The notes under the pieces: generated by a model
The model's database searches: none
What the model was told of the DNA's origin: nothing
The model's input: the letters and a program-made list of their open reading frames with translations, nothing else
NCBI RefSeq assembly: GCF_003408845.1
Contig: NZ_LRTV01000010.1
Location: 1 to 64,000 of the forward strand
Length of the DNA stretch: 64,000 bases
Direction of reading: 5' to 3'
Source of the DNA: Gardnerella massiliensis
Lineage (GTDB): Bacteria > Actinomycetota > Actinomycetes > Actinomycetales > Bifidobacteriaceae
Part shown: positions 1 to 10,208 of the stretch, one piece after another
Layout: every line of letters begins with the position of its first letter
Numbering within the stretch: position 1 is the stretch's first letter
Translations under genes and position numbers: made by a program

Positions 1-59
1 GGTCGTCAGCGCTCACAAAACACAACCAAATTCCCAATGGGCAGTCACACTATTCTGTC

Positions 60-215
60 CTGCCTTCGTCAATCGAGACGAAGGCAGACCTCGCTTGCGT
101 TGAAAGCACCCCGTGCTTTCAACCTTGAGCAAGCTCGGCGCTCCGAGTTGCTTTCGCGCGCTAAATCGCAGCGCTCAAGCAGGTCGTCGCGCTCGTTTTT
201 GTGGACTTAATGGCT
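60..215 (-). repeat. Palindromic intergenic element, copy 1
   Basis: Seen directly: a perfect 11-bp stem at 60-70/77-87 (CTGCCTTCGTC, loop AATCGA), then an outer stem GCTTGC/GCAAGC at 93-98/129-134 enclosing an 11-bp stem GTTGAAAGCAC/GTGCTTTCAAC (99-109/113-123), then a GC-rich imperfect hairpin to about 180. The reverse complement matches two further copies near 38.33 and 38.56 kb, with compensatory changes in the stems. No gene is recognisable in positions 1-234; the end of an upstream gene such as rpmF may lie outside the window. Confidence 0.75.
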
Positions 216-234
216 GGTAAGTAGGGGGACTATA

Positions 235-1164
235 ATGGTAGGCGCTATGAACAATCAGAAGAATCAGAACAATCAGAACGGCCAAACCAGCCAAACCAGC
301 CAAACCAGCCAAACCAGCCAGCACCTCCAGAACAATCACCGTACCCAAAGCATCCAAGCCGCTCAACAAACTCACCAGAACCTCCACAACTCGCGCGAGC
401 AGCATGACGCGAGCGGAGTGTTGAGACTAGACAATAACGAAGTTCGTCCGGGGGATCCAACGCAGGAGCTTCTAAGCGCTTTAGGAACCAGCATTTCGCC
501 GGATTTGCTAGTGGAGGCGCTTACGCATCGTTCGTTCTCGCACGAGCATCCAGGCACTCACAACTATGAGCGCCTCGAGTTCTTAGGCGACGCCGTTTTG
601 GAACTCGTTTCCACGGAAACGCTATTTTCCGCGCATCCAGATATGACTGAAGGCCAGCTGGCAAAGATGCGAGCTAAGGCTGTGTCCGAGTGGGCGCTTT
701 CCGCAGTCGCGCGCGAAAAACTTCACGTTGGGCCGTATATTCTGCTTGGTCGTGGCGAAATGGAGCAGGGCGGCAGCAATAAAGATTCTATTTTGTGCGA
801 TATCGTAGAGGCTTTAATTGGCGCAACTTTTGTGGAACATGGTATTGATGAGGCGCGCCGAGTGGTACATCGCTTAATTGACGATACTTTGGCGGAGGTG
901 CTTACGGAAGGTCCGGCTCTCGATTGGAAGACTTCGCTGACTGTTAAGGCGCACGACATGGGCTTGGAAGATCCAGAGTATCGTATGTCGGTTTCTGGGC
1001 CGGAGTATGCGCCTGTTTTTGAGGCGCGGGCAGTGTTGGCGCACGATACTGGTGACGAAGTGCTGGGGTCGGGTAGTGGTTCAAGTAAGCGAAAGGCGCA
1101 GCTTGCTGCGGCTGAGCAGGCTTGGCATGTGCTTGATTCGCGCGCTGGTAAGAAGCGTTCGTAA
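235..1164 (+). CDS. rnc: Ribonuclease III
   Basis: Endoribonuclease that cuts double-stranded RNA in rRNA maturation and mRNA turnover; cytoplasmic. The RNase III signature ERLEFLGDAVLELV is at residues 112-125, the second acidic cluster (DIVEALIGA) near 190, and a C-terminal double-stranded RNA binding domain covers about 225-300. At 309 aa it is long for the family because of an N-terminal extension of about 70 residues rich in N, Q, S and T. That extension contains four perfect 9-bp repeats (282-317, encoding TSQ-type triplets) that could change in number without a frameshift. A G-rich Shine-Dalgarno (GTAGGGGG) supports the ATG at 235; the ATG at 247 is an alternative. Confidence 0.93.
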   Translation: MVGAMNNQKNQNNQNGQTSQTSQTSQTSQHLQNNHRTQSIQAAQQTHQNLHNSREQHDASGVLRLDNNEVRPGDPTQELLSALGTSISPDLLVEALTHRSFSHEHPGTHNYERLEFLGDAVLELVSTETLFSAHPDMTEGQLAKMRAKAVSEWALSAVAREKLHVGPYILLGRGEMEQGGSNKDSILCDIVEALIGATFVEHGIDEARRVVHRLIDDTLAEVLTEGPALDWKTSLTVKAHDMGLEDPEYRMSVSGPEYAPVFEARAVLAHDTGDEVLGSGSGSSKRKAQLAAAEQAWHVLDSRAGKKRS

Positions 1165-1269
1165 AGCGTTCGTAAGAATCGTTCGTTGCGCTTTACTTTA
1201 GTTTAATTCCACGAGAGTTAATTCCACGAGAGTTAATTCCTTGGTTGATTTTGCTTGCAATAGGCGTAT

Positions 1270-1298
1270 TTGCGTGTCAATTATGAGTATGAGATAAT
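1270..1298 (+). promoter_or_regulatory. Candidate sigma-70 promoter for the ABC-2 transporter
   Basis: TTGCGT (1270-1275) and GATAAT (1293-1298) are separated by 17 bp, about 80 bp before the ATPase gene. Just upstream (about 1206-1236) a short direct repeat, AATTCCACGAGAGTT, occurs nearly twice. Matched by eye only. Confidence 0.4.
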
Positions 1299-1375
1299 GG
1301 TGCTCTGTGCATAAACCGCTGTTGCGTAGCAATGTGGCGCAATTTGCGTGTTTATCTGTATATTGCGAGGTTTCT

Positions 1376-2251
1376 ATGGTAGATTCTGTTCCGGTTTTTG
1401 GTGCAAACACTTATTCGAGTGATGCTAGTGATAGTAGCGCGGAAGTTCCAGCGGTGTCTATTCGCGGATTCGTTAAGACTTTCGGTAAAAAAGTTGCTGT
1501 AGATAATCTTTCGCTAGACATTCCAGCAGGCTCTTTCTATGGATTGGTAGGCCCGAATGGTGCCGGCAAAACCACCACGATTAAAATGCTTACGGGCTTG
1601 CTTATGCCGGATGCTGGCTCGGCTTCGATTTTTGGCAACGATGTTTGGAGTGACGTAAATAGCGCTAAGCGAGCAATCGGTTTAATGCCTCAAGCGGACG
1701 AGATTTTTAAGACGATTACCGGCCTTCAGCTTTTAACTTACGCTGGCATGCTTCGCGATATGAGCCGCGCGGAATCCGTAAAGCGCGCGAACGACTTGCT
1801 TTCTGCTTTCGACTTAACAGAAGCTGCAAACACTATGGTTTCGGACTATTCAACTGGTATGACTAAGAAGATTTGCCTTGCAACAGCTATGATTCACAGC
1901 CCTCGCGTGCTCGTGCTCGATGAGCCTTTTGAGGCAGTGGACCCTGTTTCTAGCGCAAATTTGAAGGATATTCTCGCCGAGTATGTTTCTACTGGCGGCA
2001 CTGTGATTATTTCTTCGCACGTTATGGAATTGGTTGAAAAAATGTGCTCGCACGTGGCGATTATTAACGAAGGTCATGTTGCAGCTTCTGGCACTCTTGC
2101 GGAAGTTGCTCAGGGCAAGGATCTTGAAGATCGCTTTATGGAGCTTGTTGGCGGACGTCACGCTGCTGCGCGTATCGACTGGCTTAACGGCGGTAAGTCT
2201 GATAACGCTCCTACTGCTCCTAGCACCGATTATGCCAATTTCAACGCTTAA
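1376..2251 (+). CDS. ABC-2 type transporter ATP-binding protein
   Basis: ATPase subunit of an export or drug-type ABC transporter, about 291 aa. Walker A is GPNGAGKTTT near residue 60 and Walker B is VLVLDEP. The signature motif is degenerate: STGMTKK where LSGGQ or LSGGM is usual. The D-loop and H-loop (VIISSH) are present. The ATG at 1376 is chosen over an upstream in-frame ATG (1307) because homology begins after it and GCGAGG lies at the right distance. The membrane partner follows 15 bp downstream, so the two are very probably one operon. The substrate cannot be told from sequence. Confidence 0.85.
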   Translation: MVDSVPVFGANTYSSDASDSSAEVPAVSIRGFVKTFGKKVAVDNLSLDIPAGSFYGLVGPNGAGKTTTIKMLTGLLMPDAGSASIFGNDVWSDVNSAKRAIGLMPQADEIFKTITGLQLLTYAGMLRDMSRAESVKRANDLLSAFDLTEAANTMVSDYSTGMTKKICLATAMIHSPRVLVLDEPFEAVDPVSSANLKDILAEYVSTGGTVIISSHVMELVEKMCSHVAIINEGHVAASGTLAEVAQGKDLEDRFMELVGGRHAAARIDWLNGGKSDNAPTAPSTDYANFNA

Positions 2252-2266
2252 AAAAGGAGAGCCGTA

Positions 2267-3919
2267 ATGTCTATGATTGTTACCATGGTTCGCCTTCGCT
2301 GGGCGCTTACTTTTTCCGTTATGCGAAAGTCGACGTGGCAAAAAATTGGCTTTGGTATAGTCATTGTTTTTGGACTTGCGATTATATGCGCTCTTGGTTT
2401 TGCAGGCTGGGAAGCAGGAAAGTATCTTAATCCAGGAATGCTTGCAGATACTAAAGATTGGCAGGAATTCCAATTGATTCCAATAATGGTTGCGTCGATT
2501 GTGTCAATTTTTACGCTGTTTATAAACCTGTTTATGTTAGGCAGCGACACAACGCTAAAATCGCGTAGCTTTGCGCTTTACGGCATTCCTTGCGTAAAGC
2601 AGCAGGCTGGTATGCTTCTTGGCTCTCTTTTTGGAGCGCTTTCTGTAAGCTGCACAATCGCGCTTGCTTTGTGGTCTTTAGCGTACAGAAACTTTGGAAT
2701 TGTGCCAGTTTTAGCAAGCGTAATTGCGGCTCCGCTTTACGTTGCAACAATCGTGTCTTTAAGCAAAATGCTTATTGAGCTTTTGGACACTATTTTAATA
2801 AACAAGCGTTCAAGAAACATTTTTTACTTTGCTATTTTCGTAGTGTACATGATTTTTGTTTCGTCAATGAACACTCATAGCAGCACGCCAAATGGAGTTT
2901 GGTTTGGCTCAAGTTTCTGCGCTGTGTCCGCTTTTACACCATTAAGTGCGGCTATGGCTTTGCCGCTTGACGCTATTAATGGCAACTATCTTGCGCTTGT
3001 TATTCGCTTCCTTATTTGCGTTGTAACAATTGCTGCTTGCTTTGCAATCTCCGTGTTCTGCGCAAAATTAGAGCCAAAGCTACTGCGCGGTGAGCAAAAA
3101 ACAGTTGTTAAAACTAAAGGAATTGGCTTATTTGCAGCAGTTCCAGACAACACAGTTGGTGCGATTATTGCGCGAATTATTAGCGTTATGAGAAGAGATA
3201 TGCGTCAACTATTTTTGCTTCTTACGCCGCTTTTTATTCTGATAGTTGCAGGAGGAACTAGTTTTAATGCTAAAGGATTTGGTTCTATAGCACAGGACAT
3301 AGGCGTTTCTAGTTGGCTTATGTATTCTGGTTTGCTTATGGGCATGGTTGTTGGGAACAATATTGCATACGATGGCACAGCTTTTACTATGCACGCGATT
3401 ATTGGCGTAAAAGGTTTGTATGATCGCTTAGCGCACGCAATAGTTTGGTCCGTGATTTGCGCTGTGTACTTTGCAATTCTTGGAATAGGGGTTTACGCTT
3501 TCCTTTTCTTTGTAGCAAATGTTCATCAAAATATGAATGCAGTTATGTTCCAAACTCTTTCTCCAATCGGAGTAGCTTTTGCGACCATAGGCATAGGCTT
3601 AATTTCTTCGTGCATTGCAATGTACCCTGTAGCGTCAATCGAAAAGCCATTTTCTAGGCCGCAAGGTTCTGCAGGCGCTAGATCCTTTGCTCCAATAGGT
3701 TTTTCGCTTCTTTCTGCAGTATGCATGATTCCGTCTATTGCTGCGGCTATTGCGTTTATGATCCTTAACACGAATCTTTTGTGGATTGCAAGCATTTTGT
3801 TTGTAGTAAACGGCTTGATTGTGCTGGTTGTTGGCGTAATTCTTGGTGGCAAAGTAATGGATAAGCGCATGATTCGCATTGTAGAAAACTTGCGCAGATT
3901 CGCGTCGATTACTGCGTAA
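2267..3919 (+). CDS. ABC-2 type transporter permease
   Basis: Integral membrane protein of 550 aa with roughly a dozen hydrophobic segments spread over its whole length; partner of the ATPase immediately upstream. A strong AAAAGGAG site precedes the ATG. There is no ATP-binding motif. The length and two-half layout suggest a permease that works as a single chain with the upstream ATPase. The function is inferred from position and topology; no specific family or substrate is recognised. Its codon usage is more A/T-rich than that of neighbouring housekeeping genes. Confidence 0.75.
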   Translation: MSMIVTMVRLRWALTFSVMRKSTWQKIGFGIVIVFGLAIICALGFAGWEAGKYLNPGMLADTKDWQEFQLIPIMVASIVSIFTLFINLFMLGSDTTLKSRSFALYGIPCVKQQAGMLLGSLFGALSVSCTIALALWSLAYRNFGIVPVLASVIAAPLYVATIVSLSKMLIELLDTILINKRSRNIFYFAIFVVYMIFVSSMNTHSSTPNGVWFGSSFCAVSAFTPLSAAMALPLDAINGNYLALVIRFLICVVTIAACFAISVFCAKLEPKLLRGEQKTVVKTKGIGLFAAVPDNTVGAIIARIISVMRRDMRQLFLLLTPLFILIVAGGTSFNAKGFGSIAQDIGVSSWLMYSGLLMGMVVGNNIAYDGTAFTMHAIIGVKGLYDRLAHAIVWSVICAVYFAILGIGVYAFLFFVANVHQNMNAVMFQTLSPIGVAFATIGIGLISSCIAMYPVASIEKPFSRPQGSAGARSFAPIGFSLLSAVCMIPSIAAAIAFMILNTNLLWIASILFVVNGLIVLVVGVILGGKVMDKRMIRIVENLRRFASITA

Positions 3920-4051
3920 TTTGCGCATTTACCAAGCTACTTCTGAACGAATTGCAATATAAGCCATACGTTTTGTTACAAGTGCAGGATATAGTTAGTC
4001 GAGGCTGTAGTAAGGCATAATGGTGGCAAATCAGGTGAAAGTAGTGCTCGC

Positions 4052-5896
4052 ATGAACGATAAGAAAGGGTTCAGGAAAAATTCTGATCGTACTCGTAAAG
4101 TGAGCACTTTCTCTGATATTGAGCCAATCGACGGCACATATCCACCGATTGCGAACCAAACCACGGATCTAAGCGCGAATCAAAGCGCAAATCAAACGAT
4201 GGACGCTACTCAACCTGCTCCACAAAAAGATACCCCTCTTGATTCTAAAGTCGTATCCGCAAATACTAGCAATACTTCGTCTTCCAAACCATCCACAATT
4301 GAAACGCTCTCACGTTCGTGTGAAAAATATGCCTCCATGCTTTGCAATGGAAAGTACCCCTCACGTTGGAGGCTTCCGATTATTGGCATTTCGGCACTGC
4401 TTTGCATAGCAATAATTGTTTCGTATTGCATGCTCGACTTGTTGGATATACTTCCCGGGCCTTTAACGCTACGTCCGCAAGAATCAGCTTTATCGGTTGC
4501 GCCAATCCGACAAATTAAAGAGGTACCAACGCTTGCTCAGCCTGTAGGCTACGGTAAAAAAATTAGCAACCAGAAAGCGAATAAACTGGTAAAAGATTTA
4601 TTATCAGACCCCTCAGTCGGCAATGATACTTCCGCTGTTATTATGGACGCGCGCGGACAGATTGTTGCCGAACGTTTTGCGCGCACACCTCGAGAACCTG
4701 CTTCTACGCTCAAAACGCTCACTGCCGCCGTTGCTTCCCGCACGCTCGACATGGGCGCAACGCTTGATACTCAAGTGTTTATGCTACCTACGAAAACTAA
4801 CGCACCAAAGACAGCTTCTCGTCGCGCTCAACTAGTACTTCGCGGAAGTGGAGACATGCTACTGGGTGTTGGCGAAAACGACATTCACCACGTAAACGGT
4901 CGCGCCGGTTTAGCAACGTTAGCAAACAGGACAGCAGAGGTGCTCGCTCTCGATAAGATTCACGAAGTGACGTTAGCAGTAGACGATTCTCTTTTTGGCG
5001 CAAAGCGTGAGCCTTCGCTAGTCTACGAAACGGACGACGAGCATCGCTTCTATGCGAAAACGTCGTCAGTGGCAATCGATTGCGCTCGCCAACGCGATAT
5101 CGTCGCGCAAGGAGTGGATGCTGACGCTGGATCGGATTTCCCGCTTTCTGATCCGAATCCTGCAGCAAGCGTGGGACGCGTGTTTGCGCAATTGTTGCGT
5201 AACAAGGGTATTCAAGTTCACGCCGCAAGCCTTAGCAATCTTACTAAATCTGCAAAAACTAAAGGTAACCAGTCCGCTACTTCCTCAGCACCCGCGTCTG
5301 ATTCCGAAATACCGGTGAGTTTCACGCAATCTCTGATTGTCGCTAATTCCCAGCTGATTGCGAAAGTATCGTCTGCGCCTCTGAACGAAATCATGGGTTA
5401 CATGCTTCGACTTTCCGACAACACTTTGGCGGAGGAATTTGGCCGTTTAACAGCGTTGGCAGCGCATAAGTCTAACGATCCTGAGGGAGGAGTAAAAGCG
5501 GTTGAAGAAGGCTTGCATAAGCTCCATATAGACACGCGCGGGCTTCACATGTCGGATTGTTCTGGATTGTCGCCGAAATCGTCCATTCGTGCGCTCACCC
5601 TTGCTCAAGTGCAATTACTGAACGTTGCTCGCAACAGTGGAGGTTCGGCAGCAGCTCAAGGATTGTCACTTCCAGGGTTAGTTGGCAGCACGAGGAGACG
5701 TTTAGTAGATCCTTCCGCTAAGGGATTGTTGCGCGTAAAAACTGGTTCGCTTTCAAATGTCACTTCTATGTCAGGTAATGTTTCTCGCCGCGGCGGAGGC
5801 GTGCTTACATTCGCTGTTATTGTGAACAATCCTAACAATGGTTGGGGTGCTTCTGTGGCCATTAATAAGTTTATGGCGGAATTGCCAAATTTGTGA
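4052..5896 (+). CDS. dacB: D-alanyl-D-alanine carboxypeptidase / PBP4 family (peptidase S13)
   Basis: Penicillin-binding protein that trims or cuts peptidoglycan cross-links outside the membrane. All three active-site motifs are visible: STLK (SxxK) near residue 217, SDN (in LSDNTLAEE) near 455, and KTG (VKTGSLSNV) near 561. The first 105 residues are Ser/Thr/Asn/Gln-rich and predicted cytoplasmic, followed by a single membrane anchor at about 108-132, a layout common in actinobacterial S13 enzymes. A Ser/Ala-rich insertion occurs near residues 405-420. It is followed by tilS and hpt, the usual actinobacterial order dacB-tilS-hpt-ftsH. Confidence 0.9.
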   Translation: MNDKKGFRKNSDRTRKVSTFSDIEPIDGTYPPIANQTTDLSANQSANQTMDATQPAPQKDTPLDSKVVSANTSNTSSSKPSTIETLSRSCEKYASMLCNGKYPSRWRLPIIGISALLCIAIIVSYCMLDLLDILPGPLTLRPQESALSVAPIRQIKEVPTLAQPVGYGKKISNQKANKLVKDLLSDPSVGNDTSAVIMDARGQIVAERFARTPREPASTLKTLTAAVASRTLDMGATLDTQVFMLPTKTNAPKTASRRAQLVLRGSGDMLLGVGENDIHHVNGRAGLATLANRTAEVLALDKIHEVTLAVDDSLFGAKREPSLVYETDDEHRFYAKTSSVAIDCARQRDIVAQGVDADAGSDFPLSDPNPAASVGRVFAQLLRNKGIQVHAASLSNLTKSAKTKGNQSATSSAPASDSEIPVSFTQSLIVANSQLIAKVSSAPLNEIMGYMLRLSDNTLAEEFGRLTALAAHKSNDPEGGVKAVEEGLHKLHIDTRGLHMSDCSGLSPKSSIRALTLAQVQLLNVARNSGGSAAAQGLSLPGLVGSTRRRLVDPSAKGLLRVKTGSLSNVTSMSGNVSRRGGGVLTFAVIVNNPNNGWGASVAINKFMAELPNL

Positions 5897-5954
5897 CTCG
5901 CATTGCCCAAAAGCAAGCCTGTGATCTACTCCGATTCGCGCTACACTAGAACCC

Positions 5955-7073
5955 ATGGTGTATTCGTCTCGCATGCGCGCTGGTATTGGAGCGGTAAAAC
6001 GCTGTTTTGACTCGCTTTCACTTAGCGCACAACACACTTGTTTTACTCAGCATGGTCAGCATTCTCCGGCACCCGATGCTCCGTTAGTGTTGGTGGCGTG
6101 CTCCGGAGGTAGGGATTCGCTTGCGTTGACTGCGCTGGCGGCCATCGTGTGTGCCAGCAGAGGGCTTCGCTGTGGTGTAGTAATTGTTGATCACCATATT
6201 CAGGCCGGTTCCACTCAAGTTGCTTGTGAGGCTGCGAAAAACTGTGTGAAAGTTGGTGTGGAGGCGTCGAACGTTACTGTAGTGTCGGTAAAGGTGACGG
6301 ATTCCGGAAAAGGCGAGGAGTCTGCGGCCCGCGATGCCAGGTATCAAGCCATTATTGATGTTGCCAAACGCGAGGAAGCTGCTGTGGTTTTGTTAGCTCA
6401 CACGGCAAACGATCAGGCAGAAACAGTGCTTATAGGCTTAAAAGATTCCGCAGGATTAGAAGCGGTTGCAGGCATGAAAACCGTGACACAACGCCAAAAT
6501 GTACGTTTTGCGCGTCCGCTTATTGAGCTAACTCGTAAAGATACCACCGGAATTTGCGAAGATTTAGGAATTGCGTGGTGGGATGATCCAACCAACGGTG
6601 ACACGCTTTCTCAAGATTTACAACTTGGGGATGAGTATCCGTTACGTTCGCGTATTCGACACACGCTTATGCCGTATATTTCGCGCTTTTTACAAGCAAA
6701 TATGGTTACGTTACTTTCGCGAGGTGCGAAACTTGCGCAAGACGATCTCGATTATATAAATACTCAAGTCGATACGGTATTGCCAAACGTAATGCGCGTT
6801 GACGAAAGTTCACACAGCATAACGTTAGAAAGTGAACGGTTGGCACAGTATCATCCGGCGATTCGCAGACGCATCATAGCCAGAGCTTTAACAGCACTAT
6901 CTTTGCGTTTTTCCGCAAGTCATATACAGGCAATTGACGAGCTTTGCGTAAATTGGCACGGTCAAAAGCCTTTAGCGTTGCCAGATTGTTACCAAGCCGC
7001 CCGACATCATAGGAATATCGTCATTCGTTTATGCAAAGATAGTGAACATGCAAGTTGCAGATATACGAGATGA
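5955..7073 (+). CDS. tilS: tRNA(Ile)-lysidine synthase
   Basis: Adds lysine to C34 of the tRNA-Ile that reads AUA, using ATP. The PP-loop is ACSGGRDSLAL at about residues 48-58 (SGGxDS-type). A later conserved stretch, HTANDQAETVL, gives further TilS character. At 372 aa it matches the compact actinobacterial forms. Its 3' end overlaps the start of hpt by about 26 bp, so the two are translationally linked, as in many Gram-positive bacteria. Confidence 0.9.
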   Translation: MVYSSRMRAGIGAVKRCFDSLSLSAQHTCFTQHGQHSPAPDAPLVLVACSGGRDSLALTALAAIVCASRGLRCGVVIVDHHIQAGSTQVACEAAKNCVKVGVEASNVTVVSVKVTDSGKGEESAARDARYQAIIDVAKREEAAVVLLAHTANDQAETVLIGLKDSAGLEAVAGMKTVTQRQNVRFARPLIELTRKDTTGICEDLGIAWWDDPTNGDTLSQDLQLGDEYPLRSRIRHTLMPYISRFLQANMVTLLSRGAKLAQDDLDYINTQVDTVLPNVMRVDESSHSITLESERLAQYHPAIRRRIIARALTALSLRFSASHIQAIDELCVNWHGQKPLALPDCYQAARHHRNIVIRLCKDSEHASCRYTR

Positions 7074-7602
7074 CATCGACTATGAATTAATCAGCCACGA
7101 AGAGCTTATGAAGCGTATTCGTGAGGTTGCTAAGCAGGTGAGTGAAGATTACAAAAATCGTAATACTTTACTGGTTGCAGTGTTAAAAGGCGCTGTAAAC
7201 ACGCTCGCCATTTTTTCGCAAGAACTCAGTATTCAAGCTCCTATGGATTTTATGAGCTTGTCAAGCTACGGTAGCGGAACGAAAACAAGCGGACAAATCA
7301 CCGTTCGTGAAGACTTAAGTACCGATGTGCGCGGCCGTGACGTGCTTATTGTGGAAGATATTGTTGACTCAGGTCGCACTTTGGCTTGGTTAGTAAACGA
7401 GTTGAAGAGCCGTGGTGCCGCGAGCGTTAAAGTTTTTGCGTTGCTCAGTAAGCCTGCTCGTCGCGAAGTTGAAGTAACTATCGACTACTCAGGTTTTGAA
7501 ATTCCTGACGCTTTTGTCGTTGGCTTTGGTATGGATTACGACGAGCGTTACCGCAATTTGGATAGTATTGCGGTGCTGAAGCCATCTGTGTATGGCGCTT
7601 GA
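7048..7602 (+). CDS. hpt: Hypoxanthine (guanine) phosphoribosyltransferase
   Basis: Purine salvage enzyme that joins hypoxanthine or guanine to PRPP. The PRPP-binding motif LIVEDIVDSGRTL is at about residues 104-116, and a flexible-loop Ser-Tyr pair (SLSSYGSGT) lies near 70. The ATG at 7048 is preferred because the protein then starts MQVADI, as in relatives; an in-frame GTG at 7042 is an alternative. It overlaps the end of tilS. At 184 aa it has normal family length. Confidence 0.9.
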   Translation: MQVADIRDDIDYELISHEELMKRIREVAKQVSEDYKNRNTLLVAVLKGAVNTLAIFSQELSIQAPMDFMSLSSYGSGTKTSGQITVREDLSTDVRGRDVLIVEDIVDSGRTLAWLVNELKSRGAASVKVFALLSKPARREVEVTIDYSGFEIPDAFVVGFGMDYDERYRNLDSIAVLKPSVYGA

Positions 7603-7625
7603 TTTTTATTGACGACACTTTACGC

Positions 7626-7713
7626 AACGTATATACAAAAACGTTCTATGCGTAACGTTGTATAAAAACGTTCTGTACGTAACGTTGTATAAAAACGTTA
7701 TAGACAAAACGTT
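7626..7713 (+). repeat. Phased array of AACGTT palindromes upstream of ftsH
   Basis: The palindrome AACGTT begins at 7640, 7654, 7667, 7681, 7694 and 7708, with a one-base variant (AACGTA) at 7626. Spacings are 14, 14, 13, 14, 13 and 14 bp. The sites belong to a 27-bp tandem repeat containing TTGTATAAAAACG. It fills most of the hpt-ftsH gap and could be a repeated operator or simply a tandem expansion. Confidence 0.7.
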
Positions 7714-7757
7714 ATATCCAAATTTTATGTGAGGAGTTTGAAAGGAGCCTTACTTAT

Positions 7758-9938
7758 ATGGGCGCTTCTCCTATGACACCACGAGGTCCAATGGGTGGCG
7801 GCAACGGAAATAATGGAAACAATCCATTTTTAAATCCGCGTAATCCGCGTAATCCACGTAATCCACGTAATAATAACGGTAAGCAAAATAACAACCACAA
7901 TGCCAACAATGGTGGCCGTCGTTCGTTCTGGCAGTCGCCTTGGACGTGGATTGTGCTGTTGGTGCTGCTGTCGGTTGCCGGATTCCAAATGTTTGCTCAC
8001 AACGGTGCGCAAACTATCGATACTCAAGACGGCATAGCTTTGGTGCGTTCTAACGCTGCCAACTATGTAGAGATTATCGACAATAAGCAACTGGTGAAGC
8101 TTACGTTAGATAAGCCGTTTAAGAAATTTGATAAACGGGATAAGCAGAAGCGCGATTACGGTAAGGAAGTGCAGTTCTACTACACGCTTTCTCAGGGTAA
8201 GTCGATTATTCACGACGTCGAGACCGTTAAGCCAAGCAATGGTTGGAACGTAAGTATGCAATCTTCCAGCATACTTTCTTACCTCATAACTTCCATGCTG
8301 CCGATTTTGATTCTGCTTGGACTGCTGTGGTTTATGTTTGGGCGTATGGCTGGCTCTGCTGGAGGCGGATTGCTGGGCATGAGCGGCGGTCGTGGCCGCG
8401 GTAAGCTGCTTGAAGGACAAACTCCTAAGACTAAGTTTGCCGACGTTGCTGGCGAGCAGGCTGCTGTTGAAGAAGTTGAAGAAATTAAGGACTTCTTGAA
8501 GGATCCTTCGCGCTACAAGGCTTTAGGTGCGCGTATTCCTCGCGGCGTACTGTTGTACGGCCCTCCAGGAACCGGTAAGACGCTTCTTGCGCGTGCTATT
8601 GCAGGCGAAGCAGGCGTGCCGTTCTATGCGATGGCTGGTTCTGACTTTGTGGAGATGTTCGTTGGTCTTGGTGCTTCTCGCGTGCGTGAGCTGTTCGACG
8701 AAGCAAAGAAGAACGCTCCTGCAATTATCTTTATTGATGAGATTGATGCAGTAGGTCGTCGTCGCGGAAGCGGTATGAACGGTGGCCATGACGAGCGTGA
8801 GCAGACACTGAATCAGCTGCTGGTGGAGATGGATGGTTTTGACAACGATACGAATTTGATTATTATCGCTGCCACGAACCGCCCAGATGTGCTTGATTCC
8901 GCGTTACTTCGCCCAGGTCGATTTGACCGTCAGGTTGCTGTTGAAGCTCCAGACTTGGAAGGCCGTGAGGCAATTTTGAAGGTTCACGCTAAGGGCAAGC
9001 CTTTTGTTCCGGACGTCGACCTTCACATGGTTGCTGTTCGCACGCCTGGTTTTACTGGCGCTGATTTGGCCAACGTTCTTAACGAAGCTGCTCTGCTTTG
9101 CGCTCGCTCTGGCGCGCAATACATTGATAATCGTGCCATTGATGAGGCTATTGATCGCGTTCAGGCTGGTCCGCGCAAGAAGTCTAAGGGTATGGCGTTG
9201 GATGAGTTGCGCAACACTGCTTACCATGAGGGTGGTCACGCTTTGGTTGCGGCTGCTTTGCATCACACGGATCCGGTGACTAAGGTGACGATTTTGCCGC
9301 GCGGCCGTGCGCTTGGTTACACTGCCGTTATGCCGACAACGGATCGTTACTCTCAGTCTCGCAACGAGCTTCTCGATCAGATGGCTTACGCTATGGGCGG
9401 TCGTACTGCTGAGGAAATCGTATTCCACGATCCAACAACCGGCGCTTCTAACGATATTGAAAAGGCGACGGCAATTGCTCGTAAGATGGTGGTTGAGTTT
9501 GGTTTCTCCGCTAAGCTTGGTGCTGTTAAGTGGATGGATGCTGACGAGGATTCTGGTTCGCTCGATTCGTTGCAGCCGCGCAAGTTCTCAAACCGTACGG
9601 CTGAAGTGATTGATGACGAAGTGCATAAGCTGATTGAAACTGCTCATACTGAAGCATGGGAGATTATTAACAATAATCGCGATGTGCTTGACGAGTTGGT
9701 TCGTCAGTTGCTTGCAAAAGAAACGTTGAACGAGAAGGAACTTAAGGAAATCTTTAGTAAGATTCGTAAAGCTCCTGAACGTACGCTGTGGTTGTCTGAC
9801 GAGCGTCGTCCGGATTCGGATGTTCCGCCGGTTCAGATTCCAGAAAATCTGAAGCACAACGAAAATTCTGCAAGTTCTGAAGAAAGCAATTCTGTAGGAA
9901 GTAATTCTGAAGAAACGAGTTCTGAAAAATCTGAGTAG
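7758..9938 (+). CDS. ftsH: ATP-dependent zinc metalloprotease FtsH
   Basis: Membrane-anchored AAA+ protease that degrades misfolded membrane proteins and selected regulators. Two membrane segments (about 56-76 and 175-195) flank the extracytoplasmic domain. Walker A GPPGTGKT is near 268, Walker [16 protein letters not shown] near 325, and the zinc-binding HEGGH near 490. The N-terminus (about residues 25-50) holds an Asn/Pro/Arg tandem repeat coded by 9-bp units (7838-7873). The C-terminal 30 residues are Ser/Glu-rich. Start chosen at the ATG after GAAAGGAG. A strong terminator follows. Confidence 0.96.
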   Translation: MGASPMTPRGPMGGGNGNNGNNPFLNPRNPRNPRNPRNNNGKQNNNHNANNGGRRSFWQSPWTWIVLLVLLSVAGFQMFAHNGAQTIDTQDGIALVRSNAANYVEIIDNKQLVKLTLDKPFKKFDKRDKQKRDYGKEVQFYYTLSQGKSIIHDVETVKPSNGWNVSMQSSSILSYLITSMLPILILLGLLWFMFGRMAGSAGGGLLGMSGGRGRGKLLEGQTPKTKFADVAGEQAAVEEVEEIKDFLKDPSRYKALGARIPRGVLLYGPPGTGKTLLARAIAGEAGVPFYAMAGSDFVEMFVGLGASRVRELFDEAKKNAPAIIFIDEIDAVGRRRGSGMNGGHDEREQTLNQLLVEMDGFDNDTNLIIIAATNRPDVLDSALLRPGRFDRQVAVEAPDLEGREAILKVHAKGKPFVPDVDLHMVAVRTPGFTGADLANVLNEAALLCARSGAQYIDNRAIDEAIDRVQAGPRKKSKGMALDELRNTAYHEGGHALVAAALHHTDPVTKVTILPRGRALGYTAVMPTTDRYSQSRNELLDQMAYAMGGRTAEEIVFHDPTTGASNDIEKATAIARKMVVEFGFSAKLGAVKWMDADEDSGSLDSLQPRKFSNRTAEVIDDEVHKLIETAHTEAWEIINNNRDVLDELVRQLLAKETLNEKELKEIFSKIRKAPERTLWLSDERRPDSDVPPVQIPENLKHNENSASSEESNSVGSNSEETSSEKSE

Positions 9939-9990
9939 AAAATTCGTAAGAAGGCGTTGTAAAAAAGCCTTGTATTAATGAATTTCCGGT

Positions 9991-10029
9991 AAGCGCTGAT
10001 AACAGTATTGTTATCGGCGCTTATTTTTT
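9991..10029 (+). terminator. Rho-independent terminator after ftsH
   Basis: Stem AAGCGCTGATAACA (9991-10004) pairs with TGTTATCGGCGCTT (10009-10022) across a GTAT loop, with one G-T pair, followed by a run of T. Confidence 0.9.
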
Positions 10030-10208
10030 TGATTTGTAGGATTATTTTTACGGAAGTTTACGTATTATTGCCATATTGCGAGTACAATGTATCGAAATAT
10101 AAATAATTGAAGATTACCGTACAACAAATATTATGCTTACAAGGTGCTTCGTATGTCAGTAGACTGGTAACATATCGATTCACTGATGAGGGGGGAGATG
10201 AGAAGATT

